From positions 17,036-81,035 of the forward strand of contig JAHHHF010000099.1 of assembly GCA_019359495.1 (NCBI GenBank): a DNA stretch of 64,000 nt. Reading direction: 5' to 3'. The notes beneath the pieces were generated by a model. That model made no database searches and had not been told where the DNA came from. It worked only from the letters and a program-made list of their open reading frames with translations. A program made the translations under genes and the position numbers. Positions 27,801 through 37,262 of the stretch are shown here, in pieces (position 1 is the stretch's first letter; each line of letters opens with the position of its first letter). This DNA is from Goleter apudmare HA4340-LM2 (GTDB lineage: Bacteria; Cyanobacteriota; Cyanobacteriia; Cyanobacteriales; Nostocaceae).

Positions 27801-30800
27801 TTAAGAATTACGAAATTTAATCGTCTGCGGTGGTTTACCGGCAGCATAAATCTCCCATATCATTCGGTAGGCTTGTTCTAGATTGCAAGTGAATTGTGTT
27901 GTGTCAAACAGTGGATACATGATACGATTTTGCACTAATTGCTGCTTCAGTTGCTGTAATTTTGTGGGAGAATTTGCTAAGTTAATCGTTAATTGTTCAT
28001 ACTGTTCTAAGTTATGAGTAATTAACTCTGGTAAACCAACTGCTGTCAATAAACTAGCCGCAACACGAGATGCAAAAGTTTTTCCCAGACAGGTAATTAC
28101 AGGTAAACCCGCCCACAAAGCATCACTAGCAGTGGTGTGAGCATTGCAATATAAAGTATCTAGGAATAAGTCTGCTAATTGATGTCGTGCTAAGTGTTCA
28201 GCTTTGGGGTGGTATTGAGCAAAAATTAAGCGATCGCTATTAATTCCCCGCGCTTCGGCTTCTCGTTTCAGATTTGACTCAGCCGCCGGGAATCTTACCA
28301 GTAACCAGAGGACACTCCCTGGTACTGCGGCGAGAATTCTCATCCACACGTCGAAAATCTGCGGTTCTATTTTATAGTTGTTGTTGAAGCAGCAAAAGAC
28401 AAAACCCGATTCTGGTAAACCATATTGAGCACGGGTGACGGGGGTAGACGCGATCGCTTGTTGATGATCGTTGACTTGATAGCTGTGGGGTAAGAGGACT
28501 AACTTTTCGCTAAAGCCATCAGCAAATTCTGGTGGTGTGACTACAGCATCACCAATTATATAGTCGATAAACTCAGCACCCATCGTTCCCGGATAGCCCA
28601 AATAGTTGACTTGGATGGGAGCCGATCTTAAAGCTAGAATGGCGCTGCGAGATCCAGCAGTGTAACCTTTGAGATCAACTAATATATTGATGCCATGATC
28701 GTAAATTTGCTGGGCGTTTTCTTCTATAGATAAGGTGGTTACATCGTGGAAGTGTTCACATTCAGCAGCAATCTGTTGACGGTAGGCGCTGTTGTCATCT
28801 ACGCCAAAAGAGTAGGCGAATATCTCAAAATTAGTCTGATTGTGCAAGCTAAATAAGCTTTTCATCAGATGACTGGTAGCATGGTTGCGGAAATCATTAG
28901 ATAAATAGCCAATACGTAGCCGCCCAGTTAAGGAACGGGAATGAGTAAAGTTGAGAGATGTTTGCACACTCGCCCATTGTTCCTTGATATTGTCTCCATG
29001 CGTCCGAGCGATTTTCAGCAGCAATGTCCGATCCCAAGGCTTGTATAAGGTATCAAAAGGGCCGATGGTTGTGGGTTTTCCTTTCTCCACCTCCTGGAGA
29101 GTTGTTTCCCAAATGCGCGTTAAATCAGACTGACGCATCCGCCAATCGCAAGTCATTTCTTTGAGGTAAAACAGGTAATTGAATGCTTCGGCGGAGTCTG
29201 GTTGGAGAGTTAAAACCTTTTCAAATATTACCCTCGCTTCATCTACTTGACCATTCCCCGCGATCGCTAAAGTTAATAAAGCTGAACCCAAGCGGTTGTA
29301 AGCTTTAATATAATCTGGTTTGTGCCCAATCGCTGCACGATAACAAGCGATCGCCCCTGCTAAATTATCTTGAGCCTCTAAGACAATCCCCAAATTCAGA
29401 TAAGCTTCGGGATAATGGGGATTTTTCTCTAAAGCTTCTTGAAACTTCCCGGCTGCTGCTGGTAACTTTCCTTGCATTTGCCAAGCTAAACCCAGATTAT
29501 TATGAGCAAAAGCATAATCAGGATTACTGTCAATTGCTGACTGAAAACAGGCGATCGCTTTTGCTAAATTTTTCTCAGCTACCCACAGGATACCTAAATT
29601 GTTGTGTACTTTATCATATCGAGGGTTAATTGTCAATGCTTTTTCATAAGCCAAAACAGCTTGTTCTGTTTTTCCTTGATGGCTGATAATTACCCCCAGT
29701 TGATACCAAGCGGGAGCATATCCGGGGTATTGGGTAATCAGTTGTTCGTATTGCGCGATCGCTTCTGAAAATTCTCCTTGTTTTTGTAAAGCTAATGCTT
29801 GCTGGTAAAGCTGTTCTACAAGGAGCGGAAGCGGTGAGGAGGGTGAGCGAGTATCTAAGACTGGTGAACGAGTATCTGAGACTGATGAACGAGTATCTGA
29901 GGCTGATGAACCAGGTACGGGAAATGTTATGTTTGCTCTTTTATCTCCCCCACCTCCCCCAAATAGCAAAGAACTAGGATCGAGGGTAATCATCTGCTGA
30001 ATCTCTTCAGTTTGGAATCCTAATACTTGCGGGCGACGGACTCCTGATAACACCTGGACATCAGCAAGTTCGGTGATTTCTCCTTCTAAAAGTACCCAGT
30101 GGACAACTCCCCCGGTTTTCAAGTCAATCACCATCAACCCACATCGGGGTGCATCAGTGAATCCAGGAAAATTTTTATCCTGGGGTTTCGATAAACTAAC
30201 GATCGCATAATCTCCTGTAAATGCCAAACCACGGGGAAAACCAGGACAGGAAGCCACAGGCTGAAATCTCCCATCTTGATCAACATAGCCAAATTCCCCT
30301 TTCCCAGCATTGAGTAGCCAGAGCTTGCCCTGATAAAATCGTGGGGAGAGGGGCAGAGATAAACCCCCAGCAATCACCTCATCAGATGCAATATCAATAA
30401 TACAGCCCCCACTTTGCCACTGGTTTTGCCAACCATTGAGGACGTCAGATTGTGCGTAGAGACTGACATAACGGGGTTTACCGTCCACCATCGCCAAACC
30501 ATTTAGGTGACAGTGATCCTCATTCACCAAACCAGAGATAAAAGACGGTTTCCATAAAGGAATGCAATTATAGCGATCGCTCACCGTCGCCAAACAATTT
30601 AATATAGTACTGATAAAAATAATCCGGCTGTTATCTGCTTCCACAGCCAAATCATGAATCCCTAAGTTCCCAGTAGTGTAGCCAAGGCGCGGAATGTAAA
30701 GGCGATCGTAACCATCATAAAGTTGCCCTGGCGTCAAAGCATTATCTAACTGCCAGATTTGATATTTAGCACTTAAATAAATCCGTTCTGGAGTCGTATA

Positions 30801-30998
30801 TAAACCCATTGCGCCGTCAAACATGCGCTCAAACACCGACAATTGCCCTTGAGCATTCACCCCTAACAACATCAGGCGAGAACTTTGATAGGAAGTGAAA
30901 GCCAAACTTATCTGCTGGGATTGTAGCCAGTCAGAGAAATTAGGTGAAGCCAGGATTTCTACCGAGAGCGCAGCTTTAGCTATAGATTGTATGGGCAT
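27801..30998 (-). CDS. TIGR03032-like / TPR / SPINDLY-type O-GlcNAc transferase fusion
   Basis: 1065 residues in three parts. Residues about 15-345 resemble TIGR03032 (LYIPRLGYTTGNLGIHDLAV, GLVNEDHCHLNGLAMVDGKP), a beta-propeller-like domain. A low-complexity linker (about 358-385) repeats SDTRSP. Residues about 391-630 hold TPR repeats of the form YxxALxxNPxYxxAxxNLG. Residues about 690-1050 are a GT41 catalytic region: DFRNHATSHLM with the catalytic His, CCFNNNYKIEP with the UDP-binding Lys, and DTLYCNAHTTASDALWAGLP. It should transfer GlcNAc or a related sugar to Ser/Thr of proteins in the cytoplasm. The divergent neighbour is a Ser/Thr-rich surface protein. Confidence 0.83.
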   Translation of the reverse strand: MPIQSIAKAALSVEILASPNFSDWLQSQQISLAFTSYQSSRLMLLGVNAQGQLSVFERMFDGAMGLYTTPERIYLSAKYQIWQLDNALTPGQLYDGYDRLYIPRLGYTTGNLGIHDLAVEADNSRIIFISTILNCLATVSDRYNCIPLWKPSFISGLVNEDHCHLNGLAMVDGKPRYVSLYAQSDVLNGWQNQWQSGGCIIDIASDEVIAGGLSLPLSPRFYQGKLWLLNAGKGEFGYVDQDGRFQPVASCPGFPRGLAFTGDYAIVSLSKPQDKNFPGFTDAPRCGLMVIDLKTGGVVHWVLLEGEITELADVQVLSGVRRPQVLGFQTEEIQQMITLDPSSLLFGGGGGDKRANITFPVPGSSASDTRSSVSDTRSPVLDTRSPSSPLPLLVEQLYQQALALQKQGEFSEAIAQYEQLITQYPGYAPAWYQLGVIISHQGKTEQAVLAYEKALTINPRYDKVHNNLGILWVAEKNLAKAIACFQSAIDSNPDYAFAHNNLGLAWQMQGKLPAAAGKFQEALEKNPHYPEAYLNLGIVLEAQDNLAGAIACYRAAIGHKPDYIKAYNRLGSALLTLAIAGNGQVDEARVIFEKVLTLQPDSAEAFNYLFYLKEMTCDWRMRQSDLTRIWETTLQEVEKGKPTTIGPFDTLYKPWDRTLLLKIARTHGDNIKEQWASVQTSLNFTHSRSLTGRLRIGYLSNDFRNHATSHLMKSLFSLHNQTNFEIFAYSFGVDDNSAYRQQIAAECEHFHDVTTLSIEENAQQIYDHGINILVDLKGYTAGSRSAILALRSAPIQVNYLGYPGTMGAEFIDYIIGDAVVTPPEFADGFSEKLVLLPHSYQVNDHQQAIASTPVTRAQYGLPESGFVFCCFNNNYKIEPQIFDVWMRILAAVPGSVLWLLVRFPAAESNLKREAEARGINSDRLIFAQYHPKAEHLARHQLADLFLDTLYCNAHTTASDALWAGLPVITCLGKTFASRVAASLLTAVGLPELITHNLEQYEQLTINLANSPTKLQQLKQQLVQNRIMYPLFDTTQFTCNLEQAYRMIWEIYAAGKPPQTIKFRNS

Positions 30999-31283
30999 GG
31001 GGTTAAGTAACTTTTGACACTTATCATTAACGTCGCCTAGAATGTTGGTCGTTTAGTTACTAACTATACACACTTAAACTCTGCCGTCAATAATGTATGG
31101 CTACAACCTTGTTCATATCTACTTCCTCTCTTGTAGTAAGGAATATATCCTCATGTGAATTCTCTGCAAAATTATATTTTTTTGCCTGTAACTAAACGCA
31201 AACAACTCCAGCAAGATTACTTAATTTACCCAACATCAACTTATTTAACTCAGTAATTTCACCAAGAAATGGTGGGTGAGAGC

Positions 31284-31332
31284 GTAGGGCATTGCCTTGC
31301 CCGCAGATAACAAGGGCAAGGCAATGCCCTAC
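31284..31332. repeat. 19-base perfect hairpin between divergent genes
   Basis: GTAGGGCATTGCCTTGCCC and its exact complement, with an 11-base loop. It sits between the OGT-fusion and the surface-protein gene. It is GC-rich and very stable; probably a dispersed repeat. Confidence 0.7.
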
Positions 31333-31361
31333 TCCATTCAAAGAAGCAAGCTATACACCTT

Positions 31362-31395
31362 AATTACGAATTACGAATTACGAATTACCAATTAC
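31362..31395. repeat. STRR array TACGAAT ending at a start codon
   Basis: Heptamers TACGAAT/TACCAAT repeat about 4.5 times and end one base before ATG 31397, leaving no room for a Shine-Dalgarno sequence. Confidence 0.8.
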
Positions 31396-31396
31396 C

Positions 31397-34300
31397 ATGA
31401 CCACTACCATTGCCAGAACTGCGAATTTAGCCGCTACAAAGCAGACCCTAGTCATCATCGACTCAGCAATTGATCACCATCAATTGCTAGCCCAAGGCAT
31501 TTTACCCACAGCCGAAGTCATTATCCTAGACCAGCACCAAGACGGCATCACCCAAATCAGTGCCCTCATCAACAATTGCCCCGTTGCTAGTCTCCAGATA
31601 ATTGCCCACGGTAGCCCCGGCGGCTTGCAACTCGGTAATAGCCAACTCAATTTAGCCACCCTCTACACCCATCGCCAGCAACTACAACAATGGCAAGTAG
31701 CCGAAATCCTCATCTATGGCTGTGAAGTCGCTGCTGATGAGAGGGGAAAAACTTTCATAGAACAGCTACACCAACTCACCAGGGCAAATATCGCCGCCTC
31801 AACTAAGAAAGTAGGCAACACCCAACGTGGGGGAACCTGGGAACTAGAGGTGAACATCGGGCATATTGCCACCACCTTAGCCTTGCGTCCACAAGTGATA
31901 GCAGCTTATCCAGGCATCTTTCCCTCCTTCGCTACTGCCACCAACTTCGCCATTGGGTGTACTGGGATTACTACCTATAGACTAGCAGCAGCAGACTTCA
32001 ACGGCGACGGCAAGCAGGACTTAGTTGTGGTTAACCATAACGGTAATAACGTCTCTATTTTACTGGGTAACGGTACTGGTGGCTTTGGCAGCCCCACCAA
32101 CTTCAGCGTTGGGAATGCTCCCATTTCAGTAACAGTGGCAGACATTAACGGCGACAGCAAGTTGGATTTGATTATCCCTAACGAGAATAGCAATAACGTC
32201 TCCATACTTCTGGGTAACGGCATAGGGGGCTTTGGCACTGCTACCAACTTCACCGTTGGCAATAGTCCCCAGTCAGTAGCAGTAAGAGACTTCAATGGCG
32301 ACGGCAAGCTGGACTTGGCCGTAGCTAACCTTTTCAGCAACAACGTTTCCATACTCTTGGGCAATGGCACTGGGGGCTTCGGCACTCTCTCTAACTTCGC
32401 CGTTGGGAGTCTTCCTGTATCAGTAACAGTGGGAGATTTTAACGGCGATGGCAAACCCGACTTGGCTGTGGCTAACTATGACAGCGACAACGTCTCTATC
32501 CTGCTAGGCGATGGCAGTGGCAGCTTTGGCAGTGCCACCAACTTCACCGTTGGCACTAATCCCTATTTAGTGACAGTGGGAGACTTCAACGGTGACGGTA
32601 AACCCGACTTGGCTGTGGCTAACTCTGGCAGCAACAACGTCTCCGTGCTTCTGGGCAATGGCAGTGGCAGCTTTGGCACTGCCACCAACTTCACTGTTGG
32701 GAGTTCTCCCTATTCAGTGACAGTGGCAGACTTCAACAGCGACGGTAAACCCGACTTGGCTGTGGCTAACCGAAACGATGGTAACGTCTCTGTGCTTCTG
32801 GGCAATGACAGTGGCAGCTTTGGCAGTGCTACCAACTTCACTGTTGGGAGTTCTCCCTATTCAGTGACAGTCGGAGATTTCAACGGCGACGGCAAACCCG
32901 ACTTGGCTGTGGCTAACTTGAGCAACAATATCTCCGTACTGTTGAATACCACACCTATTCCCCCAGTCATCACCCTATCTGGTGACAATATTTCCTATAC
33001 AGAAAACGCCGTCGCCACTCTTTTAGACGCAGGTGCAACTGTCAGCGATATTGACTCAGCCAACTTCAACACAGGTAATCTCACAGTCCGCTTTAGAGGT
33101 GGGAGGCGAGGCAGTAGGGGGGGGACAGCCGATGACCGTTTGAGTATTCGCAATCAAGGCACTGGCACTACTGAAATTAACCTTGATGGCAGAGAAGTTT
33201 ATTATGGTAGTATCAAAATTGGCGAATTTAGTGGCGGTATTGGCACTGAAAGTTTAGTAATTAGCCTGAATGCTAGCGCCACAGTAGAGGCAACTCAAGC
33301 TTTATTACGCAACATTACCTTCGCCAACACTTCTGAAAATCCTGCTACCAGTGACCGAATCTTAGAGATATTTTTAACCGATGACACTGGAAACAAAAGT
33401 ACAGATGTCACCAAAACAGTCCAAGTAATTGCCGAGAACGATGCACCCAATATTGGTAATACGCTAGTTCTCTATGACGGTAGTACTGGTAAGAAACTAG
33501 AAGAAGCAGGTGCGGCAGCTAATGCACCTTGGTTTACTTATCAACCTCTGACGTTCTTTGGCCCTGAACCCACCACATCGGCGACGAATAACGCCACTAA
33601 TCTTGTCACCAATAACAACGACTCAACCTATGCTGGTTACTTCAACTACGGTATCAATGGCACATCTCTCACCGCTACCCCTTTAAATCCTCTCTTCCCC
33701 ACCCTGGATAGAAATACTGGGTTTGTCATCTCCTTTGGTTTACAGGTAAATGCTCAAACTTTAACTGCATCTGCTAATAAGAATAATGATGGTAAAACAG
33801 ACCGCGCTGGGTTCAGTTTCATTGTTCTCGGTGAAGATAAAAAGGGTATTGAATTAGGTTTCCTCACCGACCGAATTTTTGCCCAGGATGACGGCACAAC
33901 ACAAAAAAATCCTTCTCTGGAACCTGATACTTCTGGTAATCCCAACAAAACCCTATTCACCCAAGCCGAAGGCGTAGATTTTAACACCACCAAACTAGTT
34001 AACTACAATTTGGCAATTTTAGGCGATCAATACACCTTATCTGCTGATGGTGTCGCCACACTCACAGGGAAAGTCCGAGATTACAGTGCTTTTGTGCCGC
34101 CAACTATAGGCGCTTTCACACTGCCTAATGTCTACGAAAAACCCAATTTCCTGTTCTTTGGAGACGGGACACCATCGGCGGGGACAAATAGCAACTTAGC
34201 GTATGTGGAAGTTACTACTAGTGGTGGTATTCCCGACCAAACCATTGATCAGGATACATCAACCATAGCCATTCCGTTTGCTATTGCTGACTTTGAAACT

Positions 34301-35578
34301 GCTGCTAGTAATCTAACAGTTACAGCCAGTTCATCCAACCCAGATTTAATTCCCAATGACGGGATTTTAATCGGTGGTACGGACAGTAATCGCACTATTA
34401 AGATCACACCTGCTGCTAGTAAATTTGGACAAGCCACCATTACTCTCAATGTCAGTGATGGCGACAAAACTACTTCTCGCAATTTTCTTGTCAATGTCAA
34501 CGGTGTCAAGAAAACAGATATTGTCCCCATACCCAGCCGTTTAACCAATATTCAAGATGATGTCTTTAATATCACTGGTTCTGTAGATATCAAAGTCAAA
34601 GTCAAACTGGAAATCACACTCACAGAACGCAATTCTAATCTGTTGAATGAATTGGTTTTGTTCACTGTTGATGATACCAAAGGCACAATTAACGGCATTG
34701 CCCCTGGTGCGGCAGGCTACGCCCAAGCTGCCCTAGAACGCTCAAGAGTGGTTTTCTCTGCGATCGCTAATAGTCCCAATGGCTTTAATGGTAACAATCT
34801 CTCTAGCATCCTGGAAGTAAATTCTACTGATAATTTGCGATTTTTATTAGTGAAAAACGGTACTTTGGATGCTGTCCGTTCTGGTGCGATTTCCATCAGT
34901 GAATTGCTGTTTGCCAGTGCTACTACGCAAAAGATTACTGCCTTGGGTGGCGATGAATTCTCCGTGGCTTGGCAAGATGGTTCTAGTAGTAGCACGACTG
35001 AATTTAACAGTTTTGTGGTGAGAATTAAGCAAACTAATCAAGCTGTACCCGTAGGTGCGAGTCTGCAAAGTCAATCCCAAGGGGAAGTAATTGATTTACG
35101 CGAAGTCAAACAAGCCGTGAGAGCAGAATTTTCCGTCCACAGAGAAGCAGCTTATGACAACTTTGTTGGCTTCTATCGAGTAGCTGATGAAAATGGTGGC
35201 ATTGACACCAATGGCGATGGTGTGGCTGATTTGCTGCCAGGACAGGCTGGTTATACTCAAGCTGCGGTGCGTGGCAGAGTTGCTGGTATTGGCTTGGCGG
35301 TGAGTAACCAAGGTACGGCGACATTTACAAGCACTTTCCAACCTGGTTCGATCTTTGCACCATTTCTAATTGTGAATGGCAGACCCGATGCGTTGCTCGA
35401 TACCAATGCTAATAATGATCCGGCTGTTTATTTCCCCTACTTGGGGGCTAATGCCGATAAGTCAGATCATATCCGCCTGTTAGGCAATAATATCTTTGGC
35501 TTTGAGGATTTACCTAATGGTGGGGATAAGGACTTCAATGATTTGATTGTCAAAGTCAATTTGACAGCTACAACTTAG
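31397..35578 (+). CDS. Giant surface protein: DUF4347, seven FG-GAP repeats, DUF4114
   Basis: 1393 residues. An N-terminal DUF4347 domain (about 15-165; LVIIDSAIDHH, IAHGSPGGLQL, IYGCEVA) is followed by seven 49-residue FG-GAP/VCBS repeats (about 178-515) with DFNGDGKPDLAVAN calcium loops, then cadherin-like or Ig-like parts (about 525-690 and 940-1035), a long beta domain, and a C-terminal DUF4114 (DLPNGGDKDFNDLIVKV). There is no N-terminal signal peptide, which fits type I secretion. It is probably a cell-surface or matrix adhesin needing calcium. DNA of the last three FG-GAP repeats is almost identical, so copy number can change by recombination. No Shine-Dalgarno precedes the start. Confidence 0.83.
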   Translation: MTTTIARTANLAATKQTLVIIDSAIDHHQLLAQGILPTAEVIILDQHQDGITQISALINNCPVASLQIIAHGSPGGLQLGNSQLNLATLYTHRQQLQQWQVAEILIYGCEVAADERGKTFIEQLHQLTRANIAASTKKVGNTQRGGTWELEVNIGHIATTLALRPQVIAAYPGIFPSFATATNFAIGCTGITTYRLAAADFNGDGKQDLVVVNHNGNNVSILLGNGTGGFGSPTNFSVGNAPISVTVADINGDSKLDLIIPNENSNNVSILLGNGIGGFGTATNFTVGNSPQSVAVRDFNGDGKLDLAVANLFSNNVSILLGNGTGGFGTLSNFAVGSLPVSVTVGDFNGDGKPDLAVANYDSDNVSILLGDGSGSFGSATNFTVGTNPYLVTVGDFNGDGKPDLAVANSGSNNVSVLLGNGSGSFGTATNFTVGSSPYSVTVADFNSDGKPDLAVANRNDGNVSVLLGNDSGSFGSATNFTVGSSPYSVTVGDFNGDGKPDLAVANLSNNISVLLNTTPIPPVITLSGDNISYTENAVATLLDAGATVSDIDSANFNTGNLTVRFRGGRRGSRGGTADDRLSIRNQGTGTTEINLDGREVYYGSIKIGEFSGGIGTESLVISLNASATVEATQALLRNITFANTSENPATSDRILEIFLTDDTGNKSTDVTKTVQVIAENDAPNIGNTLVLYDGSTGKKLEEAGAAANAPWFTYQPLTFFGPEPTTSATNNATNLVTNNNDSTYAGYFNYGINGTSLTATPLNPLFPTLDRNTGFVISFGLQVNAQTLTASANKNNDGKTDRAGFSFIVLGEDKKGIELGFLTDRIFAQDDGTTQKNPSLEPDTSGNPNKTLFTQAEGVDFNTTKLVNYNLAILGDQYTLSADGVATLTGKVRDYSAFVPPTIGAFTLPNVYEKPNFLFFGDGTPSAGTNSNLAYVEVTTSGGIPDQTIDQDTSTIAIPFAIADFETAASNLTVTASSSNPDLIPNDGILIGGTDSNRTIKITPAASKFGQATITLNVSDGDKTTSRNFLVNVNGVKKTDIVPIPSRLTNIQDDVFNITGSVDIKVKVKLEITLTERNSNLLNELVLFTVDDTKGTINGIAPGAAGYAQAALERSRVVFSAIANSPNGFNGNNLSSILEVNSTDNLRFLLVKNGTLDAVRSGAISISELLFASATTQKITALGGDEFSVAWQDGSSSSTTEFNSFVVRIKQTNQAVPVGASLQSQSQGEVIDLREVKQAVRAEFSVHREAAYDNFVGFYRVADENGGIDTNGDGVADLLPGQAGYTQAAVRGRVAGIGLAVSNQGTATFTSTFQPGSIFAPFLIVNGRPDALLDTNANNDPAVYFPYLGANADKSDHIRLLGNNIFGFEDLPNGGDKDFNDLIVKVNLTATT

Positions 35579-35591
35579 AATCAATTTAGGA

Positions 35592-35611
35592 GGGCGAACG
35601 GTTGTTCGCCC
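35592..35611. repeat. GGGCGAAC hairpin repeat after the surface-protein gene
   Basis: GGGCGAAC-GGTT-GTTCGCCC, 13 bases past the stop. An identical hairpin lies at 53887-53906. There is no T run here, so it may stabilise the 3' end rather than terminate. Confidence 0.65.
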
Positions 35612-35660
35612 CCACGTTAAACCCACTACTAGTCAAGTACCCCAGTTAAGTAGTGAAGAA

Positions 35661-36026
35661 ATGCCCACAAACAAATTGGAAATAGTAAAAAAACGTGTTG
35701 ATTTAATTCGTCTCAATGGTCAACGGGTCAAACTCATTGGCCGTTATACATCAAAAACCTGGAAACCCAACCCACAATCTACTGGCATTCCAGATTTTCA
35801 AGGACTTTATACAAAATCGCAAATTGTGCTTGAGGATGACACCAAGGTGAGCATTTTCCCATCTGGGAATAAACCATCTTTGCGGCCGCCAGATGAGGTA
35901 GAAAACTATAATCATCAAATCGTTGAAGCAATTGGAGTGGTGCAGTTTGAAGCCCCACTTGCTCCCAATTCCCAAACACGCGAATCCTTCATTGACTTAG
36001 AGCAATTAAGGCTGTATCTGGAGTAA
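35661..36026 (+). CDS. Hypothetical protein, beta-rich
   Basis: 121 residues. VKKRVDLIRLNGQRVKLIGRY and SQIVLEDDTKVSIFPSGNK alternate strand-like stretches, and VEAIGVVQ suggests a small barrel. I do not recognise the family. It starts at ATG 35661 without a clear Shine-Dalgarno, 82 bases after the surface-protein gene. Codon use looks normal for the window. Confidence 0.55.
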   Translation: MPTNKLEIVKKRVDLIRLNGQRVKLIGRYTSKTWKPNPQSTGIPDFQGLYTKSQIVLEDDTKVSIFPSGNKPSLRPPDEVENYNHQIVEAIGVVQFEAPLAPNSQTRESFIDLEQLRLYLE

Positions 36027-36091
36027 AGCTTTTTGACACTCTGGCTTTAAAAATCGAGCGATCTAGCGAGTCGCTAAATACTCCCAATTAA

Positions 36092-36310
36092 TTAGGGTCT
36101 GCTGAATAATCTTAAAACATTGATTTGTCAATGCTTTGCGGCTATTTCCTCCCAAACAGGTGCAACCAAATAGGGATATGATGCTTCAGAATCTTGCATT
36201 CATCATTGATGGGAGCGCAAAAAACCAGAAAAAATTAGGGTGAAACTATTGCCTATTGCCTATTCCCTATTGCCTACCCCCAACGATCAGACTTTTTCAG
36301 CAAGCCCTAA
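36092..36310. mobile_element. TTAGGG-type TIR element (219 bp) abutting the IF-3 paralog
   Basis: Left end TTAGGGTCTGCTGAATAATC, right end ACTTTTTCAGCAAGCCCTAA, imperfect inverted repeat of about 20 bases resembling IS termini. The centre has ATTGCCT heptamers (36247-36280). The right end touches the stop codon of the IF-3-like gene, so this element may have set its C terminus. A half left end lies at 7822. Confidence 0.65.
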
Positions 36311-36802
36311 TTAGGCAGGAATAACTTGAGCAACTAGTGAACGTTTATCAAGCGACTGGACTTTACCAACTTGACCCAGAGCAGTGACAATCCGCTCTAA
36401 CATTTCTCCAGCCTGTTCACGATATTGGTTTTCTCGACCTCGTAAACGAATAACAAACTTGACTGAATCACCTTTACTCAACCACCCAATAGCTTGCTCG
36501 ATGCGTAAGTTGTAGTCGCTCACACCTACATTCGGACGGAGCCGAACTTCCTTTACCGTAGGTTTAGCACTGTGTCCCTGACGCTTTTTCTTTTGATACT
36601 GAAGCTTACCATAGTTGACAATCTTGGCGACTGGGGCATCTTTACCTTCAGATACTATAACTAGGTCAAGCTCTAGGCTCTGTGCTAGCTGTAGAGCCTC
36701 ATGTGTATCTATGAGTCCCCGGTTATTATTTTCATGGTCAATCAAGAAGATCTGAGGTGACTTGATTTGTGAATTAATTAGTTGCTTTTGGATTGCGATA
36801 AT
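36311..36802 (-). CDS. IF-3-like translation initiation factor, probable AUU start
   Basis: The ATG-started frame gives 144 residues from 36745, but homology runs on upstream: INSQIKSPQIFLIDHENNN aligns with the N-terminal INERIRFPKIRVID of standard cyanobacterial IF-3. The frame is open to a TGA at 36812-36814 with no ATG, GTG or TTG. ATT at 36802 lies 6 bases after GAGAG, which gives 163 residues. IF-3 genes of E. coli also start at AUU, where this serves self-control. IF-3 domain marks are DAPVAKIVNYGKLQYQKKK and KEVRLRPNVGVSDYNLR. The DPPVCRIMDYGK consensus is altered (AKIVNYGK), so I think it is a divergent paralog of the main infC, which is not in this window. Confidence 0.72.
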   Translation of the reverse strand: MIAIQKQLINSQIKSPQIFLIDHENNNRGLIDTHEALQLAQSLELDLVIVSEGKDAPVAKIVNYGKLQYQKKKRQGHSAKPTVKEVRLRPNVGVSDYNLRIEQAIGWLSKGDSVKFVIRLRGRENQYREQAGEMLERIVTALGQVGKVQSLDKRSLVAQVIPA

Positions 36803-37262
36803 GATTTGCTCTCAATTATTCAATACTTTGCAAGTGCAAGTATTGTCACTATAACACAACACTTGATTGAAGTTTTAGTTTCATACACAGGGCGTTTCCT
36901 TTTGGAGTTAAGCGGAGGATCATAAGTCACATGGCGATCGCATCCTTTTTTGATGCATTGAAAGCATCCTTTTCAGGCGCTACGTGGCGGCTCATAGGAG
37001 CTTCGCTACTTTTGCCCAATTTACGCCTAGACATGGATATTGAATTAAAGCCAATTAGTATGTAGAAATGATCCCACAAGCTCGACTGTGCGAAACTATT
37101 GTGATTTAAGACTATCGCAAAGCAAAATACCTCATCAGCCTTAATTGGTTAGTGGGGTATTTTAATATTCACTATTTTGCTAATTAAACAAAGCTAAAGA
37201 TTCTAATACAGATATTGACTTGGATTTAGAGTTTTTTTGAACAGGTAAAGTAAAAATCTACC
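36803..37262. other. Intergenic region with a terminator-like hairpin
   Basis: 460 bases without a gene. AAAATACCTCA (37124-37134) and TGGGGTATTTT (37153-37163) form an 11-base stem with one G-T pair, a candidate terminator for the minus-strand gene ending at 37263. Nothing else is evident. Confidence 0.5.

Noticed and set aside
31975..32454. 159-residue minus-strand ORF inside the FG-GAP region
   Set aside because: It is a shadow of the coding repeats; the plus frame has clear domains.
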